From contig NC_068338.1 of NCBI RefSeq assembly GCF_014633365.1, forward strand, positions 16,378,616 to 16,442,615: DNA of 64,000 nucleotides, read 5' to 3'. This stretch comes from Diospyros lotus (Eukaryota > Streptophyta > Magnoliopsida > Ericales > Ebenaceae). Below, piece by piece: positions 1 to 11,429 of this stretch. The notes under the pieces are model-generated. The model was given only the letters and a program-made list of their open reading frames with translations, had not been told where the DNA came from and did not search any database. The translations under genes were made by a program, and so were the position numbers. The first letter of the stretch is position 1; every line of letters starts with the position of its first letter.

Positions 1-469
1 CAAACCATTATAAATAAAATAGCATAAAAGGCATCCCATGAAAATTTTAGTGAAATCCCAAGATAAACTAAATCCATGGCCTAATTTAAGCAAAACAAAT
101 ATTGAAAGCATATTTCACCTAATTTCTGGAGAATAAAGAATGTCATGAAGAACTAATGTGCAACCATCTTACAACTTTAGCTGATAGGTACAAATTCCTA
201 GCACTTCTTCATTGGTGTTTTCTCTATCTCTTTGGAAGTCGACAATACTCCACATACCCTTCACGGTCTCTTGCCATGTGGCTTATTGCTCCTCTATCTA
301 CAATTTAACCATGGAGATAATGAATAGCAAATACATTTGTACAAACAAATATAAATGTATGAGAGATAGGGTTAAAAGAATACCTCTTATTTCTTTGGCT
401 TAGTATAGCATGAGTAAAATGTCTAAGATTAACACAATTATATCAAATACTCCATGGTTTCCCTTTGCC
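1..469. other. AT-rich intergenic DNA, nothing recognised
   Basis: No coding frame, terminal repeat or structured RNA was recognised. The only open frames are short and have no family resemblance. It may be part of the degenerate Copia whose gag remnant follows. Confidence 0.5.
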
Positions 470-904
470 TCCACAATGCTTCCCCTTATGACACTTGGTG
501 GTTTTGTCTTTCTAGAGACTAGGTCATTTTCCTTGTCTTTGAGGACCTTTTGCTTCTAGGCACTTAACTTGAAGCTCAAGGTGTCAAGACACATCTTTAA
601 ACGTTTTAATGTTCTCATCATGTGTCAACATGAGCTTTATTTGATCTTAAGAGTCTAAAAGAGATCGGATGATAGGTAAGACTCTTTGCTCATCAATGAG
701 GTTGTTTATAGTAGCCTTTAGATCACAAATCATATTTAATATTGTTCTTAGATCATCACGCACGGTCACACCTACAGGTATCTTGTACGTGTCACATTTG
801 AGGGTCAAACCCCGCAACCTTGTGGCACTAATACCACCATATTTTCCTTTCAAAGTAACCCACTTGTCTTTTGTTGTTTTATATTCTTCAAACTCTGCAA
901 TCAT
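470..904 (-). pseudogene. Copia-type retrotransposon gag fragment
   Basis: An 85-codon open stretch on the - strand (904 down to 647) has the composition and spacing of the Copia Gag core: FEEYKTTKDKWVTLKGKYGG, then SATRLRGLTLKCDTYK and an LR-TILNMICDLKATINNL helix. This resembles the region where Gag proteins read '..AK.LWD.L...YE' and 'K...L...F..YKM'. Downstream on the same strand a lysine-rich stretch and a broken Cys/His-rich piece (about 460-500) may be the remains of the zinc knuckle. Frames are broken and there is no protease or polymerase. I infer an old gag scrap, not a host gene. Confidence 0.5.
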
Positions 905-929
905 TTATTATGTGTTGAAATAGTTAGTT

Positions 930-2400
930 TAAAAAGGGTAATGAATTAAGTTTTTTTCACCTTTAAAAAAAAATTAAAGAACTGAAGTAAAATCAGAATG
1001 TAAGAATGTATCACAATTGATTTTAAGTGGTTCAACTTCAAAAGCTTACTCCACTATCTCGGTTTCTCACCAAGGATTTTGACAAACACAATTTTTTCTT
1101 TACCATTGTAGCTTTTACATAGGCTCAGCTACTTAACCTCTACAAGTTAGCTTTTCAATACTTGGCTCAGCCACAACCAATGCTTTTTAAGGTTCAAGCT
1201 TAACCTTTACAAGTTTTCACAAATAATGTGAAAGCATCTCTCAAGAGAAAATAAGATGTTACAATGAAGAACAAAAAATTCTCTTGAAAGAAAGAGGGAT
1301 TTAGAACATGAAATTATGGAACTCTCTCTATGAAAATCTCAAACAAATTTATCTTTTGAAGCTCTTGAGTGCATGAGAAAAATAAGATCAATAAGCTTTG
1401 GTGTGTTGCAAAAGATGTTATCAAAGTTGTAACCTTTTTTAGCAGGTTTATCACCTATTTATAGATTTTCTGTATTCAATGTTTTTGACAAGTTAATTCA
1501 CAAAAATAATGTTGGTTTGTCTCACAACTATCATATTTTGTCGCTACAAACTTCAATCAAATGGCTAGTCATTGATAAAATATGTATATGTTGTCTGAAG
1601 AGCATTAAATGAACTGAAAAATAAAAATTGGTTTCATTACTAACAAGAAATACTTAAGTATATTCTAGTATTACTTGACTAAGTTTGATCGTTACTCGAT
1701 TAGATGTATTATATAATCGATTATATTTTATGCTTACTCAAGTATGAGAATACCATTACTTGATTATTTTTTAAGCCATTGAAAGGTGCATTATCTACTT
1801 GATTACAAAGCAAAGTTTACTCGATTAATTATGATCTTTACATGAGTATAAGGACTATTACTTGATTTAATTAAGTCCAGAGCCTTAGTCAAGTTTCATC
1901 CTATGTTTACTCAATTATATAAGATATCCACTCGAGTATGAAACAACATTACTCGATTAATAAAAAAACATTCACTTGAGTAAAAAGATGCCCAAACACT
2001 TCGACTTAAGATTACTCAATTACAAAGCAAATTCACTCGAGTACAACAAATAATTGCTCGATTACCAAACACACCTTACTTGATTAATTTGAAGATGATA
2101 GAAAGTTGTGTTACACAATCGAGTACAGGATTTAGTTAGTCGAGTATATCCTATCTTTACTCAATTATTCTTATCTATGTAATCGATTATTTTGAAAATA
2201 CACTGAGCATTACTCGATTATACATATGGCTTACTCAATTGATTTTTACTTGAAAACTTTACTAATTTCTCACATACTCGATTATTTTGAACATATTACT
2301 TGATTAAAATTTTATCAAACTTAAGAATTTTTCAAATGGTTTTAGTCATCATCATTAAACCAAATTTACTAAAAATATGTTCTCATCAAATCAAAACACA
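930..2400 (-). repeat. LTR-like noncoding region with many TCGA-centred palindromes
   Basis: This lies just upstream, in the - strand sense, of the Copia gag fragment, the position a 5' LTR would have. From about 1660 to 2340 an ACTCGATTA / ACTCGAGTA-type motif recurs every 20-45 bp, including perfect palindromes such as ATAATCGATTAT (near 1714) and AATCGATT (near 2180). From memory, LTRs of SIRE/Maximus-type Copia elements in dicots carry similar TAATCGATTA motifs. The assignment is inferred from position and motif style only, because no PBS, PPT or paired LTR was found. Confidence 0.4.
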
Positions 2401-2744
2401 TATTTCTCAACATTACTTATGCCAAGATTGGTAAGTTGAAAGTTTTGCCTGATATGTTAGAGATTTTTTGTCTAACTTAGCCATATTGTTAGTTAAAGTT
2501 TCTAGAGCACCCTATTCTTCTAACAAGTACTAGTCTTTTTAGTGGCATATATTATAATTGTTTTCATCCAGTTTCTCTCTCTTATTAAGATCGATAATAA
2601 TATTTTTTAAGACTATAACTACAAACGAGAGTTGCATAAATTTTGTGATTAAAGCATATGCACAAGTAATGGTAGCAATTAACATAAATTAGGAAAATAA
2701 AAATTCATTACAAATCACACAATCAAAATTGAGCATATGCCCCA
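2401..2744. other. Unassigned AT-rich intergenic stretch
   Basis: No gene, repeat pair or structured element was recognised between the palindrome-rich block and the solo LTR. Confidence 0.5.
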
Positions 2745-2749
2745 AAATC

Positions 2750-4255
2750 TGTTAGAATAATATGATCGGATCATATGCAATGGAAACAAAATATGATTTT
2801 ACAGGTATCACGTTTTTTAGATCATAGAGTTTATAAAACTAAGAGATAAACAAAAAGGTATCTGGAAACTAAAATATAATTTTGTAGCCAATAACCTGTC
2901 GTATATCTCCCATGTGTGAGATGCCGAGTTGGTCCACCTAAAATTGCCTAGACTCCAAGAGACTTCGAGAAGAAAGGATATAGAATTTTCTGAAAATTCT
3001 TTTCTTTCTGGATTCAACTGAATGCACTTTTTCTCTATCTTAGATTCAGGGCTTAATGGCATATTTATAAGCCCTTAAAACCCTAAGTGTAGTCGGACTA
3101 AGCTTGATGTGCTAGCAAGAAGTCTAATCCAACTCAATAATTAAATAAATAAGCATATTAATTATCCTTATTTATCCAATAAATAAATTGCACTTAATTA
3201 GTAATTCCATAATTACTAATTTGTCCTTTCTCTCTTTAAAATGATTTTTTATTAGGTGAAACTTTTTGGGTTCATAATTAAATTGTCAATGAGAATTAAT
3301 CAATTATTAACTCTCGTAAATCATGAATGACATATAGCAATATGCAATGATTACCCAATTTAAGATGAAGTGGGTAGTGTGAATCTTACACTACAATGCC
3401 AACAATACGGTCCCTCTATCATCCTATATCCCGACAAGATACGAGATTATGGTTAGCATGTCAAATTTCTTAATCTCATCATATGGCCAAATCCAAAATC
3501 AATCTTGACTAATATAACACAGTCTTTATGGAACACACATTCCATCGTTATATTACCTCGACCAAGGATTTATCATCAAGTGATTATTGGATCGCATAAG
3601 ATATCTTCCTCGTATATCTCGAGATGATAGATCTAATGTCTGATTCACACGTATCCCATGTGTCACTGAACTAGGCACATAGATACATATGGTCGTCCCT
3701 AATTAGAACAATCATATAATATCGTTGATATCTTAATCCACTAACACACGGATATCCATGTCATCTCAAGTTTGAGAACTAGTTGCAAATTTGTAGTTAA
3801 TATTGAATCATTGACCTATGAGATAAAACCCATCTGATTCAATATTAGCAGTCTCGTTCAGTGAATTCATTCTCTTAACAAGCACTTACCCATCTCTTTT
3901 CTATATCTCATATAGAATAGCACGAGACTTACCAACCTTATCTTTTAGAATCTCATACCAAACAAGGAGGAAGATAATGTGTCAGCCTTTGCGAGTTGCT
4001 AATATCCGGGTTAGGAATTCTATGGCGAGGAACTTATTTATAGTATAACGTACTATGAATTAACTGTCATGATTATTCTTAATATTTAATAATGGTATTC
4101 ACTTCTTATTATACTAAAGAACATTTATATGCTCAATTCAAATCATTTTGCAATTCAAATTAAACATAAAACTTACCATTAAATTGAATTTAAAGAATTA
4201 CAAAATCAAGCCCATTTGTGTCACTAGAACTAATTTTAAGAGCTTATATCTAACA
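2750..4255 (-). mobile_element. Solo LTR, about 1.5 kb, with 5-bp target duplication
   Basis: The element begins TGTTAGAATAATATG and ends GCTTATATCTAACA, so its termini are the inverted TGTTAGA/TCTAACA. It is flanked by a perfect 5-bp direct repeat AAATC (2745-2749 and 4256-4260), the hallmark of LTR-retrotransposon integration. On the - strand a TATAAATA box (about 3063-3073) is followed by a leader-like region, so the LTR is probably oriented leftward. No primer binding site or polypurine tract adjoins it and no partner LTR is present. It is therefore a solo LTR left by LTR-LTR recombination. The 81-codon open frame inside it (2817-3062, - strand) has no family features and is regarded as chance. 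Confidence 0.75.
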
Positions 4256-4260
4256 AAATC

Positions 4261-6299
4261 ATCCCCGTGCTACTAAATAATTTAATATTATGTCCTTAAT
4301 TTATTTAGCGCACAATTATAGGGAGTTAAGACACAATTTAAACAATCAAATGAATAATTATGCTCCAAAATTAAAATTTAAAATGTTCATACACCCTAGT
4401 ATGTCTCTCTAGGTTCAACAACTTATTTCAAAATTTTGTAGCATTTACAACAAATACCTAGATCAATTAATCTAAACACATTCACCTTATAACATACCAA
4501 GATAGAATTATAATTTCATGTAGGCACAGAAAATTAAATTACCAAAATTTTCATGCATATGAATAATTTTATGAAATTAATTATGCTATCTTTTTTATTT
4601 TATTATTTTTATATTTTTCTCACCTCCTTAAAAAATGGGTCTTCTATTTTATTTTTTTTAATGGGCTAGCCCAAGGAATTAATTGAAGCCCAACCTAGCT
4701 AAAAAAATTCCTTGGACCAAATCTTTTAAAAAAGTTTAGCCTAAAAAGACTTGACCCAAAAATAACTAATATAGGTTTTTGTTTTAACCCAGCCTAGTTG
4801 GGAAAAATCGACCCAAAAGAAAAAGATAACTTTTATTTTTTATGCCTAGTCCAACTGGTTAAAGGGTTGGCCCAAGAAGGAAAAAGAACGACCCCAATTT
4901 AGAAATTCTTCTTCTTTATCCTACAATAGAAGGAAGCAACAACCATTGCCACTCGTCATCCATGATTTGTTGGAGAGAATGGCAGTTGTCATGACACCAT
5001 CGTCGTCTATCATAGGACTTTTTGCCTCCTCGCCTTTTATTACCGTAAGGTATTAGAGAACAGGAAGTCGAATGGTTGTAGGGGATTGCAACTTGATACC
5101 ATGGTTGGTTCCTTCTACACCTCTAATCGACGTCGAGAGCCATAACCTAGAAGGCAATGTAAGCTATCATATTGCTTGTAAAGATAACAATAAACAATAA
5201 AACATAAAAAAACATCATGCCCATAAATCTTAGAAACTTCATGTAATTCATATAACTTGATTAAATAACAGCGTACATCGATCCATTAGAACTTGAAGCA
5301 GTAAAAAAGTTGTCAGTTGAAGAAGAAAACAACTGAATTTGATTTCCCTGCCTTAACCCTGACCTTAATGATGGATGAAAAATATAACTTTAATTTGGTT
5401 TCTATGTTTAGGTTTGGGAGAGGACCAAACGTCTATTTATAATTGTAGAAGTAGCCCTCATCAAGGCTTATCAGGAGTTATACACATCTTTTAAACCAAA
5501 TTGAATTTTAATAATCAATTATCTCATTAAACCCTTTAATTATCTCATCAAATAAACACAATAATATTTGATAAAATATTTACTTCAATTATTATGTGAG
5601 CCACAAAATAATTCTTATAGGCGAAGGGTCACAATGACTACATGCTACCCGAGTTTTGTCATCCCAATTGCCAGATCTACAAGCCGCTTTCGCTGTGATT
5701 CTCGAAACACTTTGTCGTCGTCACTGACCCTTCCATGTGTTTAGTCTCCTCGAGCGCTTGAACTGAAGGTCTGGCAATGAGCTACTACCATCTCACATTC
5801 CATCGCTGTCATGACTACTGTGACTTGCTATTTTCCAATGAAGTAATCACCTACAACGAGGAAGATGAAGAGGCATGGGATTCCTATCACTGGATCTACA
5901 AGTTGCAACCATCGTAACTGTTGTTTTCAGCAAATCCAACACATAGGAGGCTTGAAGAAGAAGAAGAAGTATATATGTATATATATTTATATTTTTTTAT
6001 TTAACACCATACACGAGGATTTTATGAAGAATAAAAAAAAAAAAAAAGTTCTTCATAGAAAACACCCCATCGAAAAAACATGATTGAAAAATAATCACAA
6101 AAAAATATACAACGCCTCTAATAGCGAGATACAAGTAAAATGGCTTTAAAACAAATGTAAACAATATCATACCAAAAAAAATACTATTTACATACCATAG
6201 TAGTTTTAGGATCAGGTTTACACTACGAGCTTTTAGGCATTCAAAAATAACAAATCTTCAATACTCAGTGTATAGTTATTACTAGAATAATTACAAACA
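4261..6299. other. Intergenic DNA, no gene recognised
   Basis: AT-rich and without a convincing coding frame. A run of A (near 6030) and GAAGAA/TATA microsatellite tracts (5955-5995) are the only simple features. The 72-codon open frame at 5865-6083 runs through these simple repeats and is not supported as a gene. Confidence 0.5.
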
Positions 6300-7394
6300 C
6301 CCACGGAGAGCCTGACTCTGGATGTTACATGGATAGAGAGACTTGTATTTTAACTATTTTTAGATTTAGATGACATCAAGTATGTAATAGGGATACATGT
6401 ATGATATTCTTGTAATTAGTAAAATTGTCATATCTTCATTCATTGCTCTCCAACTGTGTATGAATGATTCCCTAGATTTTTTGATGATCTTATTCTTAAG
6501 TTGTGAAGAATATGTGACAAAGATTTATAATACAAGATTTCTTAAAGTTATTCCTAATCCTAAGATTTCTCATATGTGGACTATGATTAATCGATTATAG
6601 ACTAGTACATGGGCAACTATCTTTTATTAGTATGAAATGCTAATGATAAATGAAGGTGAGTTACATGCCATATTACATAAGATGTAGATAATAGACATGT
6701 GGGTAGGTATTGGTTGAACATCAACTAAATATGACACATATAATAGATCACATGGCTAAGAGAATTAATGATTTGTTACTAGTTTTTGAGTGTGTATTTG
6801 GTTCTTAGACTGGAAGTGACAAAGTTGTCTTGTGCACTGGTGTTAGAGATTTGTTCTTAAGTAGAACCATCTGGTATGAGAGACGAGAATACTCATTGTA
6901 TGGTCTTTGTGCTATGGAAAACCCTTATGCGGTCTTAGTTAGTTGTGATTGGAAAACCCTTGGTCAGGGTGTGCATGATCAGAAAAGAGTTTTTGATATT
7001 GAAAGAAGTTTCTATATGTCATCTCAATCACAATATACTAGATCTTGGCATAGTTAAGGAGTCCTTGAGTTTGATCAATCCATGGCTTTTACTTAGTTGG
7101 GATGTTAGTCAATGGAAGGATTATAGTGCATGGTAATTGAAAACCTTAATAACCTTACCTAAAGTATTGACTTCATTTCCATTAGAATCGTCTTGATATT
7201 ATGTTAGAGGTCACTCAAGACCTTTTGGGATGCTGTGAGGAAATGGAAAGTTTCTCATAGTAGATAGAAGTACTCGATTGTGTCAAAGAGTTTAATGTGT
7301 TCTGATTGATGCATGACTGTGAACCTACAAGGTCACACATAAACTAGGTAATGCATTAGAATAGTGATTCTTAATTGTCATGTTTTATCAATCA

Positions 7395-7578
7395 TCATTA
7401 AGAGTTGATGATGATGGATTTCTTGTTAAGAGTTAACAAATGGATTAACAAACTGTTAAGAGTTAATAGAGAGAGAGCATTAAGTGTTAATAAGAGTTGT
7501 AACGGGCATGTTGTTAAGAGTTAACGAGAGGTCTTGTTTCCATTAAGAGTTAATGGAAGGGCCATTAAGAGTTAATGG
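7395..7578. repeat. Row of TTAAGAGTTAA hairpin motifs
   Basis: At least six copies of a short palindrome with core TTAA-GAG/GTG-TTAA are spaced about 22-30 bp apart. Perfect ones are TGTTAAGAGTTAACA (7424-7438), CCATTAAGAGTTAATGG (7540-7556) and CCATTAAGAGTTAATGG again (7562-7578). Near copies lie around 7394, 7454, 7479 and 7512. The arms differ between copies (TG..CA, CC..GG) yet remain complementary. Confidence 0.8.
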
Positions 7579-7846
7579 TGGGCCTTGATGCAATTTGTGG
7601 AAATTTGGAATGAAATGCGTGAAACAATCTACAAGCTTCTTGAACGGTTAAATGTTTAGTTGAAATGATTGACTGGTTGTCTCGAACTATCGACAATTTT
7701 TGAGAGCAAAATTTGATTTTGCATGACATTCTTCCATGGTTTCAAACGATAAAGCATTTAATGCTCTACCAGGTCAGTATGATGAGTCCTCAGACTCATT
7801 TATGAAAGAAAGAGAAGAGGGAGACAAAAAAGAAGGAAGAGCAGCT

Positions 7847-7893
7847 TATTTTTCACGCTTGCTCCATTCATTTTTTCGTGTGAAGTGAAAAAT
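7847..7893. repeat. Inverted repeat (hairpin)
   Basis: TTATTTTTCAC and GTGAAAAATAA form a perfect 11-bp stem around a loop of about 25 bases, in the promoter-distal part of the long-LTR copy. The function is unknown. Confidence 0.6.
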
Positions 7894-8050
7894 AAAGGCT
7901 CTTGGCTCTTCTCTATTCTTCATCTTCTTCCTCTTGCTCAATCACCACTTTTCTTTTCTTTGCTCCATTTATTCTGTTGATCTGAAGGTCCTGAGACTAC
8001 CATCTTCATCTGAGGAGAACCAAGCACAGGTTGGTGTTACTTTTGATTGT

Positions 8051-8802
8051 TTGTGATTTTATGTAACCCATGAATAATATGCAAGTATACGTAGTCAAGA
8101 CACGTAAAGTGATGAGTAAAGATCGTTCGCATGGAGATTGGTAACTTAACCTCTTAATTACTAAAATTGGTCACAACTAACTATATTTAGACAGTCGATT
8201 ACTCAAAGAAATTAAACCCTAAATTGTGCAACTAGAAAGAAGAAATTAAACAACTAACAATTACTTAAATTCTCAAGAATTAAAATTAAATTGATTAAAA
8301 CCTAGGGTTTTCTAAATTCACCTAAAAAATTCACTTTATCGAATTATCTCAATCTCGATTGATTAGGTTACAAACTATGTTAATTAGGTACTCTAATTTA
8401 TTTTTAGTAGCCTATGTTTAGGTCTAACAAATTTATTCAACTAACTTAACTCACTATATGTCTATGTGAATTAGAATAAGAGAACACATTAAGCATAGAT
8501 ACTCATAATATGAAAATATTCACCACAAATATAGTCAAAAATTGCACATATAATCAAGTGAATGTCTTTCCCCATTAACATATGTTATTTTGTCTAAGAC
8601 TCTATTCCTTACTTATCTATATCTAGCATCATAAGAAATCTCAAATCATATAATTGGCAATCAAGTAATTACAAGCATTAAGTTTAGAACAAAATAAGCA
8701 TAGTCAAAGTAACAACCACAACCAAAAATTGAGTAAACTAATAAAGTTTCAATTCATAGGATCCTTTAGAAACCCTAAAAAATTAATTATCCACTCATAA
8801 TA
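8051..8802. other. Intergenic noncoding DNA
   Basis: No gene seen. Composition and phrasing resemble noncoding interiors of large plant retroelements, but there is no diagnostic motif. Confidence 0.4.
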
Positions 8803-9028
8803 TGTAATACTCCAAGAGCCCAGAGAAGGGTAATATATATTAGGGATAAGTAAGGAAGGAAACAATACTACATGGATATCTTTTGGGTTGAATGTATGCA
8901 AAGAATTCCTAGGTTAAGCGTGCTTGAGCTGGAAAAACTCAAAGATGGGTGACCTCTTGGGAAGTTTGCGAAGGTCTATCAGGGTAAGTAGTTTAGATCC
9001 TTCCTATTGCTCGATGCAGAATGTTACA
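8803..9028 (+). mobile_element. Cassandra-like solo LTR carrying a 5S rRNA-derived segment
   Basis: The 226-bp element starts TGTAATACTCC and ends ATGTTACA, giving the inverted TGTAA/TTACA ends of an LTR. Inside, at about 8914-8972, is GGTTAAGCGTGCTTGAGC followed 13 bases later by GATGGGTGACCTCTTGGGAAG. These match the A-box/intermediate element and C-box of the plant 5S rRNA internal promoter with only a few changes. Cassandra TRIM retrotransposons are known for LTRs that contain a 5S-like domain. No PBS follows the right end, so this looks like a solo LTR. Flanking 5-mers TAATA/CAATA match at four of five positions. Confidence 0.8.
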
Positions 9029-9823
9029 CAATAAATAATATATCTCCCAAATCATCCAAGAGTTGTTACATAATTGAGATCCCAAATAAATAAAAAAATA
9101 ATTTAAAAGCTAAAACCAAATTTTCTTTGATGTTGCATTGACTTCTTCTTGATGAAACTCCACTCTTTATTGAACCTCTTGCCTCAAAAACCTTACTTTT
9201 GGTTGCTCTAGGGCTGCTGCAAAAGTTGGGAATGAGTAGACAAGTGGATGGAACAAAAGGCTCAAAAGAAGAAGGAATCAAGCAAGCAAAATGGTCTCTT
9301 CGAAAAAAAATGTCTTTTCTCCTAAAAGTTGCACTTTTTCTCCCCTTATTTTTTAGGGTTTCTTGATGTCCAATCTCCTCCTTAATGTGTCATTTCCCTA
9401 AATAAATGGCTCTTCTAAGAAGTCCAAAACCAACTTGCAAACAAATTCCCAAACTAGCAGGTCTTATTTCACAGTAGGGCTACACACGTCTAGAAACTTT
9501 GCATGAATTATAGATTGCCTTTCAGTTAGAAATGGGCTTTGTGGGTTTCATGAAAGTTATAGATAATTGTCTTAGCTTTTCAACGCATATAAGAACACCC
9601 AAATATGATATCTATGGAGGAAGTTATGGCCTAAAAACCAAGCGAAGGTCCAACTTGGAATTTCAATCCTTTTGCACGTAGGATTTCAATTTGACCCCAA
9701 CTTATTTTTCCATGTTAATTAAGAACTTTGACTTCCAATTAGCCTCTTATTTCCTCTTGCAACTATACCACATAATAAAATAAATATTAGTGCAATATTA
9801 ACTCAAAAATAAATTAGTTAACA
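9029..9823. other. Intergenic noncoding DNA
   Basis: No gene or element was recognised. A 71-codon open frame on the - strand at 9066-9281 has no recognisable domain and no supporting context. Confidence 0.5.
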
Positions 9824-10081
9824 CACTAATTACAAAAAAAATTGACATTTAACAGCGATTTTTTTTGTATTTAGCGACAGTTGTTAAGTAATTTAGCGGT
9901 GGTTTTGAAAATCGCCACTAAATCAGCCGTCACGGAGCATTTAGCGGCGATTTTGACCAACTGCTGGAATAATCGTCGCAAATCATATTTTTTTACGGCG
10001 ATTTTTAAACCACCACAAAATTAGTGATTTAGCGACGATTTTTAAAATATCTAGCGGCGACTTTGGAACCTATTTCTAGTT
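9824..10081. mobile_element. Miniature CACTA (En/Spm-type) element
   Basis: The left end reads CACTAATTACAAAAAAAATT and the right end GGAACCTATTTCTAGTT, the reverse complement of a CACTAGAAATAGGTTCC-like terminus with one change in TAGTG. Between them is a set of subterminal repeats of the TTTAGCGGCGATTTT type in both orientations, including the hairpin ATTTAGCGG..AAAATCGCC..AAAT near 9890-9925. Such repeats are typical of plant CACTA transposons, where they bind the transposase accessory protein. At 258 bp it has no coding capacity. A 3-bp target duplication could not be confirmed. Confidence 0.7.
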
Positions 10082-10111
10082 CCTTGATAAGGAATCTATA
10101 ATGTGTGTATG

Positions 10112-10147
10112 TGAGAGAGTAAGAGAGAGAGAGAGAGAAAGAGAGAC
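10112..10147. repeat. GA-rich microsatellite
   Basis: Imperfect GAGAGA tract just downstream of the CACTA miniature element. Confidence 0.8.
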
Positions 10148-10228
10148 TGTATTGTCAGTGACGATCATTAAAAAAAGAAGGAAAAGAAAAAAGAAAGAAG
10201 AGAGACAAATGAGATGGGATAATACTTA

Positions 10229-11145
10229 GGGTGCGTTTGATTGCAAGTATAGAAATAAAATATTTTCTAGATAATTCAATTGTCTAAAATTAAATTTTAG
10301 AAAAAATGTTACTTGAAGGTGTTTGATTGTCTTAATTTTCTACCTAAAAATTGTTATATTTTTTCAACTTTTGGTGTTTGATTGCTATTATTTTCTATGA
10401 AAATAATCACATACACACCTGCAGATAATCAATAACCAAATACACAAATCAATAATCAATTACATAAAATAATCAAATATATGCATATTCAAAAAATAAA
10501 TCAAATATATATACACAAAATATTTAAAAAATAAATTAAATATACACACATAAATATATATACACTCAGCAAAAGGATGAAAGAGTAGTCGTCACTGGCC
10601 ATCATTGCCATCGCCATCGTCACTGGCTGCCGCTGCCACAGCCGTCGTCACTGGTTGTTGTTGCCGTCATTGCTGTTCATCCCTCGGACTCTCACCGTTG
10701 CTCTCACTCGTTGCCTCTCTCTCGCTCGCCCTTTTTCACGAAGATAAAACTTGAGCTGCTGTTGGCACCTCGGGAATCGGTGACGTGGCAGCGAAAGGAT
10801 GATCCATTGTTGCCATGGCCATCGTCTACGTTTTCTCCAGTCATAGCTTACAGCTATCGCTGTTGTCGCCTACGTCTTTTCTAGTCACTGATCTTTCTTC
10901 TCTGTTGATGGACGGTGGTGAAAGAGGAAGGCCAGCATGAGTTTTTCATTTCTATGAAAAATTGATTCTAACCCCCCTAATAAGAAAATCAATTCCATCA
11001 AAAGTAAAAATAAGCATCACATGACCACAAGTTAAAAAATATTTTTTATGAAAAATTTGGCCAATCAAACGCCTCAAAAGCTAGCATTTGAGTAAAAAAT
11101 AGCTATTTTCTATGAAAAAAAAGAGCCAATCAAATAGACTCTTTG
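10229..11145. mobile_element. MITE-like element with TGTTTGATTG terminal motifs
   Basis: The left end (GGGTGCGTTTGATTGC, then GGTGTTTGATTGTC near 10317 and GGTGTTTGATTGC near 10371) is mirrored at the right by GCCAATCAAACGCC (11067) and GCCAATCAAATAGAC (11124). Terminal and subterminal motifs are thus inverted. TATTTTCTATGAAAA also occurs near both ends. Such GGGTGCGTTTG ends occur in several MITE superfamilies, and I cannot assign one because the flanking duplication is not clear. The centre (10570-10930) is unusually rich in GCCGTCGTCACTGG-type trinucleotide phrases. Confidence 0.5.
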
Positions 11146-11355
11146 GGTAAAATAATTATATTTTGTGCTATATTATTAATAAGAGAGACTGGTGTTATTT
11201 TTCAAAAAGAATGATGATCGGTGCAATTTAGAGATTTACCCTTAATTTTAATACTTAGTTGTTGTACCACGAAAATCCATGGGCTTTACCACAGACCAGC
11301 ACTACTCCCCCGCTATGTATCACCGCACGGCATTCATCAGCATCTAGTCGCTTCA

Positions 11356-11391
<36 letters not shown>

Positions 11392-11429
11392 AAGGCGAGA
11401 CAGAGGGTTTGTTGAGCGAGCAAGCGAAA
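11146..11429 (+). promoter_or_regulatory. Presumed SDH6 promoter and 5' leader
   Basis: This is the DNA between the MITE-like element and the SDH6 start codon. It holds a pure GA tract (about 11358-11388) that would fall in the 5' leader, a common feature of plant 5' UTRs. No clear TATA box was identified. The MITE-like block ends less than 300 bp upstream of the ATG, so part of the promoter may derive from it. Confidence 0.4.

Larger units (their letters stand above)
6300..8050 (+). mobile_element. Degenerate long-LTR copy, same family as 55871-57856
   Basis: The stretch from about 6390 to 6900 is clearly related, in opposite orientation, to the solo LTR at 55871-57856. Shared landmarks on the + strand here include CATATCTTCATTCA, GATTTCTTAAA.TATTCCT, ATTGGTTGAACATC and GTTAGAGATTTGTTCTTAAG. 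Both copies also carry a row of small palindromes in their middle part (here 7395-7578) and a pyrimidine-rich leader-like segment (here 7890-7980). The exact ends were not found because the copy is diverged. Short open frames at 6830-7136 are chance. Confidence 0.6.

Noticed and set aside
2817..3062. 81-codon frame on the - strand
   Set aside because: Lies within the solo LTR downstream of its TATA box and has no recognisable domain.
7395..7578. CRISPR-like spaced repeats
   Set aside because: Units are only 11-17 bp, vary in sequence, and lie in a plant LTR relative.
8914..8972. Possible 5S rRNA gene
   Set aside because: Only the internal-promoter part matches. The first third of 5S is absent and the match lies inside LTR-like ends, so it was called a Cassandra-like LTR.
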